From: Bacillus cereus ATCC 14579
GTDB taxonomy: Bacteria > Bacillota > Bacilli > Bacillales > Bacillaceae_G
Length of the DNA: 64,000 bases
Reading direction: 5' to 3'
Assembly (NCBI RefSeq): GCF_000007825.1
Contig: NC_004722.1
Coordinates: 3,388,501-3,452,500 of the forward strand
Below are positions 8,543 through 17,084 of this stretch, one piece after another (position 1 is the stretch's first letter; every line of letters starts with the position of its first letter). The notes below the pieces were generated by a model. The model was not told the DNA's origin. It saw only the letters and a program-made list of their open reading frames with translations, and made no database searches. The position numbers and the translations under genes are program-made.

Positions 8543-9292
8543 TTACCCTAACTGACGTTTAAATGCTTTACTGGCGAAAAAGTAAGAAATAATCATTATA
8601 CCTACGCACCAAGCGAGTGCAATCCAAATGTCGTTGCCAACAGTTCCTTTATATAATAAAGCACGGATCGCATTCACGATTGAAGTTACAGGCTGATTCT
8701 CTGCAAACGCACGAACAATTTTTGGCATCGTTTCGGTAGGCACAAAGGCCGAACTAATAAATGGAAGAAAAACTAGCGGGTACGAGTAAGCAGTCGCCCC
8801 TTCCATAGACCTCGCTTTCAATCCTGGAATGATAGCTAGCCATGTTAGCGCCAGCGTAAACATCCCAAGTATCCCAGCTACCGCGAGCCAATCTAGAATA
8901 TTAGCACTGGAACGGAAACCCATTAAGAGTGCAACAAGAATAACCACCACGATAGTAAGTACATTAGCAACTAGAGAGGTTAAAACGTGAGCCCACAATA
9001 TGGATGAGCGCTTAATAGGCATCGTAATGAAACGTGCCATCAGCCCACTCTTTACATCCGTAAAGAGTCGCACGGAAGTGTAAGCTACACCGGATGCGAT
9101 AGCCATTAGCAAAATTCCCGGCAATAAATAATTAACGTAGTTTTCCGTTCCAGTTTTTATTGCGCCGCCAAACACGTAGACAAATAATAGCATCATCATA
9201 ATCGGTGTAATCGCTACTGTAATAATTGTATCCGGACTGCGCATAATGTTACGCATTAAACGACCTAGTAATACACCTGTTTTACTTTTCAT
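8543..9292 (-). CDS. ABC-2 type exporter permease (DrrB-like)
   Basis: 249 residues with six membrane segments, the layout of ABC-2 permeases that pair with DrrA-like ATPases for drug or lipid export. ATG at 9292 directly abuts the ATPase stop codon, and its ribosome site lies inside the ATPase gene, so the two are translationally coupled. Last gene of the padR operon. Confidence 0.88.
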   Translation of the reverse strand: MKSKTGVLLGRLMRNIMRSPDTIITVAITPIMMMLLFVYVFGGAIKTGTENYVNYLLPGILLMAIASGVAYTSVRLFTDVKSGLMARFITMPIKRSSILWAHVLTSLVANVLTIVVVILVALLMGFRSSANILDWLAVAGILGMFTLALTWLAIIPGLKARSMEGATAYSYPLVFLPFISSAFVPTETMPKIVRAFAENQPVTSIVNAIRALLYKGTVGNDIWIALAWCVGIMIISYFFASKAFKRQLG

Positions 9293-10054
9293 TTACATCT
9301 CCTCCTTTTTGCCAATGATCGAAAGGAATATTTCTTCCAATGTCGGTTGCTTCTCGATATACTCCACTTTTGCTGGCGGGAACATCTCTTTTAGTTCAGC
9401 AAGAGTACCTGTCGTAATAATTTTTCCACCATGCAAAATAGCGATACGGTCTGCCAGTTGTTCTGCTTCCTCCAAGTACTGAGTCGTAAGCAAAATAGTT
9501 GTACCGCTACCAGCAAGTTCCTTGACTGTATCCCACACTTCGATTCGCGCTTCAGGATCAAGTCCAGTCGTTGGTTCGTCAAGAAAAATAACTGCTGGCG
9601 CCCCAATCAAACTCATCGCGATATCAAGCCGGCGCTTCATCCCGCCTGAATACTGATCTGCCCTTTGGTTTGCTGCATCAGTCAGGCTAAATCTTGCAAG
9701 TAGATTGTCAGCAACTTGAGCGGGATTGGAAACACCACGTAATTTGGCGATCATTATCAAGTTTTCCCTCCCAGTCAGCATACCGTCTAAAGCTGCGAAC
9801 TGCCCTGTCAAACTGATACTTTGACGAACATGATCTGATTGACTCTGTACATCAAATCCACAAATACTTACTTCACCGCTATCTTGCTTCATTAGTGTCG
9901 AAAGGATGTTGACCGTTGTCGTCTTTCCCGCTCCATTTGAGCCTAGCAGCGCGAAAATTTCTCCACGCTGCACCTCAAAATCTACCCCTTTTAAAACTTC
10001 CTTATCTTTAAAGGATTTTTTCAAGCCTTTTACAGAAATCGCTGCATGACTCAT
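9293..10054 (-). CDS. ABC exporter ATP-binding protein (DrrA-like)
   Basis: 253 residues. Walker A is GSNGAGKTT, the Q-loop is TGQFAALD, the signature is SGGMKRRLDIA, and Walker B is VIFLDEPTTGLDP. It lacks the longer C-terminal tail of classic DrrA (about 330 residues). It energises the permease encoded immediately downstream. The 170 bp ahead of it holds a box resembling those in front of padR, so it may have an internal promoter. Confidence 0.92.
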   Translation of the reverse strand: MSHAAISVKGLKKSFKDKEVLKGVDFEVQRGEIFALLGSNGAGKTTTVNILSTLMKQDSGEVSICGFDVQSQSDHVRQSISLTGQFAALDGMLTGRENLIMIAKLRGVSNPAQVADNLLARFSLTDAANQRADQYSGGMKRRLDIAMSLIGAPAVIFLDEPTTGLDPEARIEVWDTVKELAGSGTTILLTTQYLEEAEQLADRIAILHGGKIITTGTLAELKEMFPPAKVEYIEKQPTLEEIFLSIIGKKEEM

Positions 10055-10110
10055 ACTTTTTTCCTCCCTATAAAAATGTTTTGCGAAGACTATTTATTTA
10101 CCTCTATCTA

Positions 10111-10145
10111 TTTAGTATCACTGATATTCTGTATTACTTAGTACC
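10111..10145 (-). promoter_or_regulatory. PadR-type operator-like box before the ABC genes
   Basis: TTTAGTATCACTGATATTC and its imperfect mirror GTATTACTTAGTACC share the AGTATCAC core with the boxes upstream of padR (11002-11024, 11064-11075). Its position between DUF1048 and the ABC genes suggests separate control of the transporter. Confidence 0.4.
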
Positions 10146-10224
10146 GAGTTAAAAATATAACTGAATAGCTATGATGGCAATTCATATGTGTAACCAGCTA
10201 ATCAGTCGGTACTACTTATTCCAT

Positions 10225-10566
10225 TTATTTTTTTCTCAATTTCTTCATAATACTTTCATTCAAATCTTCACGATACTTGGAGACGTAAGTTTTAGCATTT
10301 GCCACTAGTTCGTCAGCAAAGGAAGCCACGTCATCCCCAGTAATGTCAAGCACTTGTCTTCCTTCCGCTGCACCCGCTTCGAACAAATCGATTAATTCAT
10401 ACTGTATGTGTAACATATCCATCCCGTTACCCGCTGAAAAATTCCACATGTAGTTTTGAATTTTCTTAAATACAAATTGGTAGTCCTCTGGCAGAGCCTC
10501 AACTCGTGCCATCATCATTTTGTACTCTTTTTTATCACCAATTAACTTTTTGAACATTTCTAACAT
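10225..10566 (-). CDS. DUF1048-family protein
   Basis: 113 residues, soluble, helical (MLEMFKKLIGDKKEYKMM...). DUF1048 proteins commonly sit beside PadR regulators and transporters. ATG 10566 has an excellent AGGAGGAAAATA site; the upstream ATG at 10599 would read through that site and is less likely. Second gene of the padR operon. Molecular role unknown; perhaps a partner of PadR. Confidence 0.8.
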   Translation of the reverse strand: MLEMFKKLIGDKKEYKMMMARVEALPEDYQFVFKKIQNYMWNFSAGNGMDMLHIQYELIDLFEAGAAEGRQVLDITGDDVASFADELVANAKTYVSKYREDLNESIMKKLRKK

Positions 10567-10641
10567 CTTATTTTCCTCCTTTTTTATAAAACCGAACAAG
10601 AAATTCCCAAAGTACTGGCCGGAACATTTTATCTTATGAAC

Positions 10642-10962
10642 CTATTTTGACTTCAAGACGTTAATTTTTGACGATACAAAATCCCATTTTTCCCAAAACA
10701 ATTCAAGCTCCTGGCGGCCTTCTTCATTTAATGAATAAAACTTACGAGGCGGTCCCATATCTGATGGTTTCTTTTCAATATTCACAAGCTTTTTCTTCTC
10801 TAATCGTACGAGGATGGTATACACCGTACCTTCCACAACTTCGGTAAACCCAAGATCATTCAGGTGGCGGGTAATCTCATAGCCATACGTTTCACGGCGA
10901 CTAATGATTTCCAGTACACACCCTTCCAGTGAACCTTTCAGCATTTCAGTTAAATTTTCCAT
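10642..10962 (-). CDS. PadR-family transcriptional repressor
   Basis: 106 residues, the short PadR form. The winged-helix core reads RRETYGYEITRHLNDLGF, then EGTVYTILVRLEKKKLV, with the wing PPRKFYSLNEEG. The C-terminal dimerisation helix is short. As first gene of padR-DUF1048-ABC, it most likely represses its own operon until a drug-like ligand binds. Two near-identical promoters lie upstream. Confidence 0.9.
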   Translation of the reverse strand: MENLTEMLKGSLEGCVLEIISRRETYGYEITRHLNDLGFTEVVEGTVYTILVRLEKKKLVNIEKKPSDMGPPRKFYSLNEEGRQELELFWEKWDFVSSKINVLKSK

Positions 10963-11001
10963 GTCCTGATCCTCCTTTACCCCCTATTCTGTCTGACTTA
11001 T

Positions 11002-11024
11002 ATTCAGTATCACAGAGTACTAAG
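11002..11024 (-). promoter_or_regulatory. Operator-like box proximal to padR
   Basis: ATTCAGTATCACAGAGTACT carries the same AGTATCAC core as three other sites in this operon, 40-60 bp before padR. Confidence 0.4.
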
Positions 11025-11087
11025 GCGAATTTTTTACTGAATAGTTTTTGTGAATCCGAACTATTCAGTATCACTTATTACATCTAC

Positions 11088-11117
11088 ATTGTATGACTAA
11101 GTAGTGATAGATGTCAA
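11088..11117 (-). promoter_or_regulatory. padR operon promoter, copy 1
   Basis: TTGACA (11112-11117), an 18 bp spacer, and TACAAT (11088-11093) on the minus strand. The spacer and flanks contain ATCACTACTTA and AATAAGTGAT, a split dyad suitable for PadR. Confidence 0.7.
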
Positions 11118-11213
11118 CTGATTTTCAAATTTTTTCTAAAATCCGCTATTACCTATTGTCTACTGAAAATATTTTGAGAAGCAACACTACTCAGTATTGC
11201 TTATTACAAGTAC

Positions 11214-11243
11214 ATCGTATGACTAAGTAGTGATGGATGTCAA
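11214..11243 (-). promoter_or_regulatory. padR operon promoter, copy 2
   Basis: TTGACA (11238-11243), an 18 bp spacer, and TACGAT (11214-11219) on the minus strand; the duplicate of the promoter at 11088-11117 with a weaker -10. Confidence 0.55.
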
Positions 11244-11347
11244 CTCGATTTTTAATATTTTTTCTAAAATCAACTATTACCTATTCGATACAGCCTATTT
11301 TCTTTTTTTATTTTGCCCCATACCTATCCCACTAAGAAAAGAAAATA

Positions 11348-11382
11348 CCCCAAAACAAAAATTCTACATTTTTATTTTGGGG
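11348..11382 (-). terminator. Terminator of hcp
   Basis: Inverted repeat CCCCAAAA(CA)AAAAT / ATTTTTATTTTGGGG about 70 bp downstream of the hcp stop. Confidence 0.6.
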
Positions 11383-11451
11383 CGCTATACTATACCAAAG
11401 TTAATGAATATGGCTAGCTCTTCTTATTTAATAAGACAGATCATTTTTTTG

Positions 11452-12738
11452 TTACGATAACATCATACCTATGTCTTCTGCTGCATTTGTAATTAGTTTT
11501 AAACCAAATGTTTCTTGTAATACATCAAGCACGCCAGGTGAAATAAATTCAGGAGCCTTTGGACCGATGCGAATATCTTGAATTCCAAGACTAAATAGCC
11601 CGAGTAAAATGGCAACCGCTTTTTGTTCAAACCATGATAGCACAATACTTACTGGCAATTCATTCACTTCACATTGGAAAGCATCAGCTAATGCAGCTGC
11701 TATTTTCACTGTAGAAATGGAATTATTACATTGTCCTAAGTCGATGTAGCGCGGAATCTCGGTACCAGGTACAACACCGTAATCCACATCATTAAAGCGG
11801 AATTTCCCGCAAGAAGTTGTTAAAATAACTGTTTCTGGCGGAAGTGACGTTGCTAATTCACGATAATATTCTCCGCCTTTTCCCGGTGCATCACAACCGG
11901 CGATAACAAAGAAACGCTTTATCTTTCCCTCTTTTACTGCATTAATAATTTCCGGAGCTAATGATAATACTGTATGATGATGAAACCCTGTTACTAACTG
12001 TTCATCCGACTCCATATGTACTTCTGAAAGTTCTAGTGCTTTTTGAATCAATGGTGTAAAATCATCATTTTCAATTTTTTGTACACCCTCTAAACCTGCA
12101 ATGTCATATGAAAAGAATCGATCAGAGTATGATCCTTTAATTGGCATAACACAGTTCGTTGTAGCTAATATGGCACCAGTAAATTTTTCAAAAAGGCGTC
12201 TTTGATCATACCATGCCTTACCGATGTTTCCTTTTAAATGTTTATATTTTTTCAGTTGCGGGTATCCGTGTGCTGGTAGCATTTCAGAATGCGTATAAAT
12301 ATTAATGTCTTTTCCTTCTGTTTGCTTTAATAGTTCTTCTAATGCAAATAAATTATGGCCCGTAACTACAATTGCTTTACCTTCTACACGATTTTGTGTA
12401 ATTTGTACAGGTTCTGGCACACCAAAATGATTCGTATGTGCCTCATCTAATAATTCCATCACCCGTAAAGCTGATTTCCCCACTTTCATAGCCATATCAA
12501 TATGCTCTTGTTCGTTAAAATTAGAATTTGTTAATGTCATATATAAAGCTTCTTGTGTTGTAGCATCTACAAATCCATCCGTATACCCTAGCTGAGCAGC
12601 ATGTGTGCGATAAGCTGCAATTCCTTTTAGCCCAAACACAATCGTATCTTGTAGACTCGCAATCGTTTCATTCTTGCCACAAACACCCATTACTTTACAT
12701 CCGCCTGTTGGCGTTTGTTCACATTGATAACAAAACAT
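11452..12738 (-). CDS. hcp: Hydroxylamine reductase / hybrid-cluster protein
   Basis: Hcp, an iron-sulfur-oxo protein involved in nitrosative stress (hydroxylamine or NO reduction). About 428 residues against roughly 550 for the long classes, so it belongs to the short form lacking part of the helical middle domain. N-terminal cluster cysteines are C3-x2-C6-x7-C14-x5-C20 (MFCYQCEQTPTGGCKVMGVC). Hybrid-cluster ligands are seen in GHNLFALEEL, TNCVMP, GCDAPGKGG, TTSCGKFRF and LGQCNNS. ATG 12738 fits the GGGTGG site; the ATG at 12762 is less likely. No hcr reductase gene adjoins it. A perfect Fnr palindrome lies about 65 bp upstream. Confidence 0.93.
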   Translation of the reverse strand: MFCYQCEQTPTGGCKVMGVCGKNETIASLQDTIVFGLKGIAAYRTHAAQLGYTDGFVDATTQEALYMTLTNSNFNEQEHIDMAMKVGKSALRVMELLDEAHTNHFGVPEPVQITQNRVEGKAIVVTGHNLFALEELLKQTEGKDINIYTHSEMLPAHGYPQLKKYKHLKGNIGKAWYDQRRLFEKFTGAILATTNCVMPIKGSYSDRFFSYDIAGLEGVQKIENDDFTPLIQKALELSEVHMESDEQLVTGFHHHTVLSLAPEIINAVKEGKIKRFFVIAGCDAPGKGGEYYRELATSLPPETVILTTSCGKFRFNDVDYGVVPGTEIPRYIDLGQCNNSISTVKIAAALADAFQCEVNELPVSIVLSWFEQKAVAILLGLFSLGIQDIRIGPKAPEFISPGVLDVLQETFGLKLITNAAEDIGMMLS

Positions 12739-12802
12739 ATCATCCCACCCTCTCCCAATCATTCATTACACCTTAAGCATAATACCCATTGAAAAAAAGT
12801 GA

Positions 12803-12818
12803 TGTGATATCAATCACA
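12803..12818 (-). promoter_or_regulatory. Fnr-type operator upstream of hcp
   Basis: TGTGATATCAATCACA matches the Bacillus Fnr consensus TGTGA-N6-TCACA exactly. Its place 65-80 bp ahead of hcp predicts anaerobic induction. Confidence 0.75.
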
Positions 12819-13235
12819 ATAATATATAAAGATTTGTGACAGTTCATATTGTTGACATAATACTTTTATTGACATCCAAAAATATACATTAGTGTGCACA
12901 CATCTTTCGATACTTTTAAATAGCTAAATAATTAATTTGGAGAAATATATACAACAAAAAATTTTTTTGAATCCCTTATACAAATAATTGCAATTCATCT
13001 CATATGAAAATAGCGTATTTTTTATTTTAAGGAACTATCATTTTTTTATTAAAGCCTTCATTGTAAACCTCTTTATTTACAATACATTTACACTATCTTA
13101 ACATTACTTACATTATTTATATGATATATTTATATAGAAGCTACTTAAGAAATTTCATATACATTTTATCTTTATGATCTCTAATCTAATCAATAAAAAG
13201 ATCATGTTATATTTTTATAACAGGGGTGAATTACG

Positions 13236-13340
13236 ATGACTGAAACTTTAAAAACACTTATAATGCTTGATGCTACTTACGCTGTTATTGCAATTATGAC
13301 AGTACTAGTATTTGTATACTTGGAATTAAAATCTCAGTAA
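13236..13340 (+). CDS. Small single-pass membrane protein (34 residues)
   Basis: Too short for routine gene calling. ATG 13236 follows AGGGGTGA with 7-base spacing and encodes MTETLKTLIMLDATYAVIAI followed by a hydrophobic stretch and charged end (LELKSQ). One membrane segment at about 13-29. A strong terminator follows 50 bp later. Family not recognised; its size and layout recall small oxidase or transporter subunits. The rest of 12763-13437 is AT-rich and also has a TGTGTGCACACA-like palindrome near 12895. Confidence 0.55.
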   Translation: MTETLKTLIMLDATYAVIAIMTVLVFVYLELKSQ

Positions 13341-13389
13341 TATATGCTGACGTAATCGACAGATTCAGCATTTAAATATAGTTAGAAGA

Positions 13390-13420
13390 AAGAAAGGAGA
13401 AAATTATTTCTCCTTTCTTT
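13390..13420. terminator. Bidirectional terminator
   Basis: Stem AGAAAGGAGAAA / TTTCTCCTTTCT with T-tails on both sides, shared by the small membrane-protein gene and the beta-lactamase gene. Confidence 0.88.
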
Positions 13421-13437
13421 TGTATTTCTACAATTTC

Positions 13438-14211
13438 TTATTTTAATAAATCCAATGTATGTAAAAGTAATCCCTTGTCTCCTACTTCTCCATGACCAGG
13501 TACTACCGAATTTATATTTCCATATCGCTTCAGCACATTCTCAATCGATGTAGACCATTCATTTACATACGCATCCGCAACATTTCCTAAATCTTTAGCT
13601 TCCGCAGATTTTACTAAACAGCCTCCAGCTAAAATTTGATATTGTGGCAACCAAACAACAATATTATCTTCTGTATGTCCTTTCCCTGGATAGAACGTTT
13701 CTACTTTTGTATTGCCAAACTTCAAACTCGTAATTATTTGTAAATCTCCAAGCGGCTCTTCATATCCACTGTTCTTTGCTAGTTCTGCGGTTAATGCTGT
13801 ACTATGCGCTTTAATTCCTCTTTCTTTCAACGTTTTTATTCCGCCAATTCGATCAGCGTGCGCATGTGTAATAATGACATCCGTTCTGCGCTTCTGAAAT
13901 TTCTTTTCTACCATTTCTATTAGTTCCTTCGTTAATTTGTTATCCCAAGAAGAATCAACAAGCACTAGTCCTTTAGCAGTATTAAGAACTAGACCGTTCG
14001 AAGGAACTGCTTCTCCATTAAAATAACCTAACTCCGTATGAACCCATACATTCTTGTTTAACTGAGATATTGAAATGGTTCCCGTCTCATTTTTTATTAC
14101 TGTTTTCTCTACCTTTTGTGATGCTTGTACAGAAGAAATTGTGCTAACAAATTGAATTGTTCCTAGTAAACCTACACATAATCCTACTTTTAACAACGTA
14201 TTCTTTTTCAT
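13438..14211 (-). CDS. blm: Subclass B1 metallo-beta-lactamase BcII
   Basis: Secreted zinc beta-lactamase of B. cereus that hydrolyses penicillins, cephalosporins and carbapenems. A 257-residue precursor, as in known BcII. An N-terminal signal peptide ([20 protein letters not shown]) ends near SVQA. Zinc ligands are visible: HAHAD (site 1/2), GHTEDN, GGCLVKS and GHGEVG. ATG 14211 has AAAGGGTTG ahead of it; the ATG at 14232 is too far upstream of it. Single gene with its own terminator. Confidence 0.96.
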   Translation of the reverse strand: MKKNTLLKVGLCVGLLGTIQFVSTISSVQASQKVEKTVIKNETGTISISQLNKNVWVHTELGYFNGEAVPSNGLVLNTAKGLVLVDSSWDNKLTKELIEMVEKKFQKRRTDVIITHAHADRIGGIKTLKERGIKAHSTALTAELAKNSGYEEPLGDLQIITSLKFGNTKVETFYPGKGHTEDNIVVWLPQYQILAGGCLVKSAEAKDLGNVADAYVNEWSTSIENVLKRYGNINSVVPGHGEVGDKGLLLHTLDLLK

Positions 14212-14315
14212 GTTATCAACCCTTTCTTTCAAGCTAAATAGTTATTACCTATATTAAGACAATTTATCTCAAATGTTTGTTCCATCTTCATTTGCATACT
14301 TTTATGTAATTAACA

Positions 14316-14345
14316 AAAAAGCGTACAAAATTTTGTACGCTTTAA
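14316..14345. terminator. Bidirectional terminator
   Basis: Perfect stem AAAGCGTACAAAA / TTTTGTACGCTTT, directly after the GH25 gene on the minus strand. Confidence 0.88.
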
Positions 14346-14348
14346 AAC

Positions 14349-15086
14349 TTAATCTTTCATTCCATAATTCTCAAACTCTTCCTCATTCCCATAAAATACA
14401 TTCAAATCAATATACTTTTCTTTTCCATTATAACCGCTTAATCTCCCGCGGTTCGTGTATTGCCAAAACGTCCATTTTCTCTCATCAGATAAACTCGGTT
14501 TTGTAAGAACACTGCGAATCCATATATTACATTTTGGATACGCATCCTTTATATATAAATCATACGCCTCTTGCGTTGCATACAATATTACTTTCTTATC
14601 GTAATGTTTTTCTAGCATTTCAATCATGACCGCCAACTCTTTCGTAACATCTTCACGCTTAGGCGGATTATCTTTTTTGTTAGCGTAAAACTCAACATCA
14701 ATCACGGGTGGCAGTGCTTGTTTATATTTTGGAACAGTTCGTATAAATTGCTCTGCTTGTGTTTCACCCTTACTATCGAAACTAAAAAAATGATACGCTC
14801 CGATGCGCATATCTGTCTTATTCGCATTCCTCCAATTTTTCGAAAAGTACTCATCCACAAACGAACTTCCTTCAGTCGCCTTTATAAACGCAAACTTCAT
14901 ATTTTGCTTTTCCAACTCTCTCCAATCTATATCCCCTTGATACGATGCGACATCTACACCTTTTATTTCATACTTATCAGCACTTATTTGATTCGGAATG
15001 AATATGCCTTGAAAAACTAAGTAAACGACAACACTTATTACACTAATTAAAGTAAAGATTCCTCCTATAAAAAGCTTCTTTTTCAT
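14349..15086 (-). CDS. GH25 muramidase (lysozyme-like), membrane-anchored
   Basis: 245 residues. One N-terminal membrane anchor (about 5-27), then a glycoside hydrolase 25 domain. Catalytic-site motifs seen: GVDVASYQGDIDW, AFIKATEGSSFVD, PPVIDVEFY and a closing FWQYT. It cleaves peptidoglycan between MurNAc and GlcNAc. No cell-wall binding repeats, so it probably acts locally at the membrane. Single gene. Confidence 0.9.
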   Translation of the reverse strand: MKKKLFIGGIFTLISVISVVVYLVFQGIFIPNQISADKYEIKGVDVASYQGDIDWRELEKQNMKFAFIKATEGSSFVDEYFSKNWRNANKTDMRIGAYHFFSFDSKGETQAEQFIRTVPKYKQALPPVIDVEFYANKKDNPPKREDVTKELAVMIEMLEKHYDKKVILYATQEAYDLYIKDAYPKCNIWIRSVLTKPSLSDERKWTFWQYTNRGRLSGYNGKEKYIDLNVFYGNEEEFENYGMKD

Positions 15087-15120
15087 TCATATCACCCATC
15101 TTTACAAATTAAAATTCTAC

Positions 15121-15402
15121 TTACCATTCACGCTTTTTATTAATTTTCATTTTTTCTTTAAACGCCTTCTCTAAATCAATATTTAATTTATTTGCTAAAT
15201 CACATACATTCCAAATTACATCAAACATTTCTAAACCGATTTCTCTTTTCGCATCTTGTATTGTATCACGCTTTAATATGACTTCCGCTAATTCACCTAA
15301 TTCCGCCATCGTATATATCGTACGCTCTTCAATTGTTGTATCTTGAAATCCTTTTTCTTTACTGAAATTTGATACATACCTATGAAACTCCACAATATTC
15401 AT
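15121..15402 (-). CDS. MazG-like all-alpha NTP pyrophosphohydrolase family protein
   Basis: 93 residues. The metal-binding EExxE-type motif appears as ELGELAE and the second helix as EMFDVIWNVCDLANKLNID, the pattern of MazG-like house-cleaning pyrophosphatases. ATG 15402 follows GGGGAGAT; the longer frame from 15456 lacks a ribosome site. Confidence 0.75.
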   Translation of the reverse strand: MNIVEFHRYVSNFSKEKGFQDTTIEERTIYTMAELGELAEVILKRDTIQDAKREIGLEMFDVIWNVCDLANKLNIDLEKAFKEKMKINKKREW

Positions 15403-15526
15403 ACTTAATCTCCCCTCATTACCAATACTCCATTTTTCTATTACACTTAAAACCAAATTTATATTTTGTTAAATTATAACATTCGGACTATAATCTATTT
15501 ATAGCCCATTAACGGAGGTGTTTGCA

Positions 15527-15817
15527 ATGACTCTCTTCGCTTCACCAACATTATTTATAGTAGCAATCATTTCATTTGCACTAGCTTATTTCATCGGAGT
15601 AAAGCAGTACACTTGGCTCTTATCAGGATTCAACGAACGCCGCGTGCCTGATAAAGTGAAACTATCAAAAATAGTAGGTCTTTATAATTTAATTGCTGGT
15701 GTCATTGCGACAATCGGTAGTGTCTTCACTACGCCTAATGTCACAAACGTTATTCCTATCATTATAATTGGACACTTTATTATCGCCGCTTATGTAAATA
15801 CACGCATGGTGCAGTGA
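15527..15817 (+). CDS. DUF3784 family membrane protein
   Basis: 96 residues with three membrane segments (about 8-25, 50-70 and 73-90) and the LSGFNERR motif of DUF3784. GGAGG eight bases before ATG 15527 fixes the start. Function unknown. Confidence 0.75.
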   Translation: MTLFASPTLFIVAIISFALAYFIGVKQYTWLLSGFNERRVPDKVKLSKIVGLYNLIAGVIATIGSVFTTPNVTNVIPIIIIGHFIIAAYVNTRMVQ

Positions 15818-15848
15818 AAAAAGATCACCCAAATGGATGATCTTTTTT
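15817..15848. terminator. Bidirectional terminator
   Basis: Stem AAAAAAGATCA / TGATCTTTTTT between converging genes. Confidence 0.88.
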
Positions 15849-16128
15849 ATAATTTATTAACATATTGCTTCGCTTCTAGTAAGGAAAAACCAAAAGCTTC
15901 TCTTACTCTCTTAACTGCTGTAACTTTTTTGCCTTCTTCTACAAGCTGGCGTAGTTCTTTATTAATTTCAGGTTCTCTTTCTACAATTCCCATTTCTTTC
16001 GTAATTAATTGTAATCTATCTTCAATTCTCTTTAAATGCGCATCATTTTTCTTTTCAATTGTAGTTAATTTTTCAGCGATATAAATGAAACCAAAGGCTA
16101 CTATCAGTATAACCATCCAGAATTCCAT
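15847..16128 (-). CDS. Membrane protein with an L7/L12 C-terminal-like domain
   Basis: 93 residues: an N-terminal membrane segment (MEFWMVILIVAFGFIYIAEK), a coiled coil, and a C-terminal block VKRVREAFGFSLLEAKQYV. That block matches the ribosomal L7/L12 C-terminal pattern found in small Bacillus membrane proteins. AAGGGGGG before ATG 16128 sets the start. Function unknown. Confidence 0.65.
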   Translation of the reverse strand: MEFWMVILIVAFGFIYIAEKLTTIEKKNDAHLKRIEDRLQLITKEMGIVEREPEINKELRQLVEEGKKVTAVKRVREAFGFSLLEAKQYVNKL

Positions 16129-16263
16129 GAATGTTCCCCCCTTACTAACTTTCATTTGCTTTAATTCCACTAAATTATGTAAATCTTACCACAATACACA
16201 TTTAATGTATAATATCACTATATCAAACTGTTAATAAAACCTATTATTTTAGGGGGACACTTT

Positions 16264-16458
16264 ATGAAAAGATTTTTAAATACGTTACTTCAATTTGTAG
16301 TTCTTTCAATCGTGCTACATTTGTTATTTGATATAGTTGGTTGGCTTGTTTTCAATGCACCAATTAAAAACAAACAAATCATCATTTCTTTAATAACAAT
16401 CTCATGGGTTATGTACATGTACCGAGACAATTTTTTTCAAAAGTTCACTTCAAACTAA
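16264..16458 (+). CDS. Small membrane protein, unknown function
   Basis: 64 residues, two membrane segments (about 6-30 and 38-52), basic ends. ATG 16264 follows AGGGGGA. Family not recognised. Confidence 0.6.
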   Translation: MKRFLNTLLQFVVLSIVLHLLFDIVGWLVFNAPIKNKQIIISLITISWVMYMYRDNFFQKFTSN

Positions 16459-16516
16459 CTAAAAAAGAAAACACTTCATTGGTGAGGTTGTAAAAACGTT
16501 ACCCTTATAATAAAAA

Positions 16517-16546
16517 TAAAGAAGCTGTTCCTTCCAGCTTCTTTAT
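16517..16546. terminator. Bidirectional terminator
   Basis: Stem TAAAGAAGCTG / CAGCTTCTTTA between converging small genes. Confidence 0.85.
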
Positions 16547-16795
16547 CTATATAACATTTTTCGCAACAATTTTTATATGTTCTGGTGCGATAATCTCCGT
16601 TATACTTTCTTGGAAATCTTCCCGCAACATTTCTTCCAAATGTTCTAACTGCACTTCAACATGAGTGCATTCTAAATTATGTATATTTAACAGTGCATAA
16701 TGATCTTTTTTCTTAATTACTAAATATTGATTTTCCTCTGTCACAAGTACAGAACCTAATCGGACTCCTAGTAAGCGTTGATCATCAAACTTCAT
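16547..16795 (-). CDS. Small conserved-looking protein, unknown
   Basis: 82 residues starting MKFDDQRLLGVRLGSVLV, soluble, acidic, no membrane segment. GGAAGGAGAAG before ATG 16795 supports this start over 16861. Family not recognised. Confidence 0.6.
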   Translation of the reverse strand: MKFDDQRLLGVRLGSVLVTEENQYLVIKKKDHYALLNIHNLECTHVEVQLEHLEEMLREDFQESITEIIAPEHIKIVAKNVI

Positions 16796-17060
16796 AATTA
16801 CTTCTCCTTCCCTCATATAAACAAAATTACAATGAAAATAATTACATTTATGGAAAAACACACTTATTTAGACTATATCATAATTTACTAAAATAGAAAT
16901 ATCTTTTTCTGTTTTAATAAAAATCCCTATTTTTTCGTATATTTCGATACAAAAAACTTTCTCAACATTAAATTTGAATTTTCAGTTTTTAATTCTATGA
17001 AAGTCTATTATAATAAAGTTAATAAATGTTTGACCTCTCCTAATTCATGTACATATGGAT

Positions 17061-17084
17061 GATCAGTAGTTATTGCTACTGATC
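17061..17084 (+). terminator. Hairpin overlapping the end of the monooxygenase gene
   Basis: Stem GATCAGTAG / CTACTGATC with a T-run only on the plus strand. It overlaps the minus-strand stop codon at 17076. It would stop plus-strand (antisense) transcription rather than the gene itself. Confidence 0.45.

Larger units (their letters stand above)
11061..11285 (-). repeat. Tandem duplication (about 126 bp period) of the padR promoter region
   Basis: 11061-11157 and 11187-11285 are two copies of one stretch, about 85 percent identical by eye. Each carries a complete -35/-10 pair and operator-like sequence on the minus strand. This fills most of the 10963-11451 gap. Confidence 0.85.

Noticed and set aside
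11230..11460. 76-codon plus-strand ORF
   Set aside because: Crosses the padR promoter copy and the hcp terminator; no coding character.
12840..12875. Two TTGACA boxes upstream of hcp as plus-strand promoters
   Set aside because: Neither has a convincing -10 at 16-18 bp.
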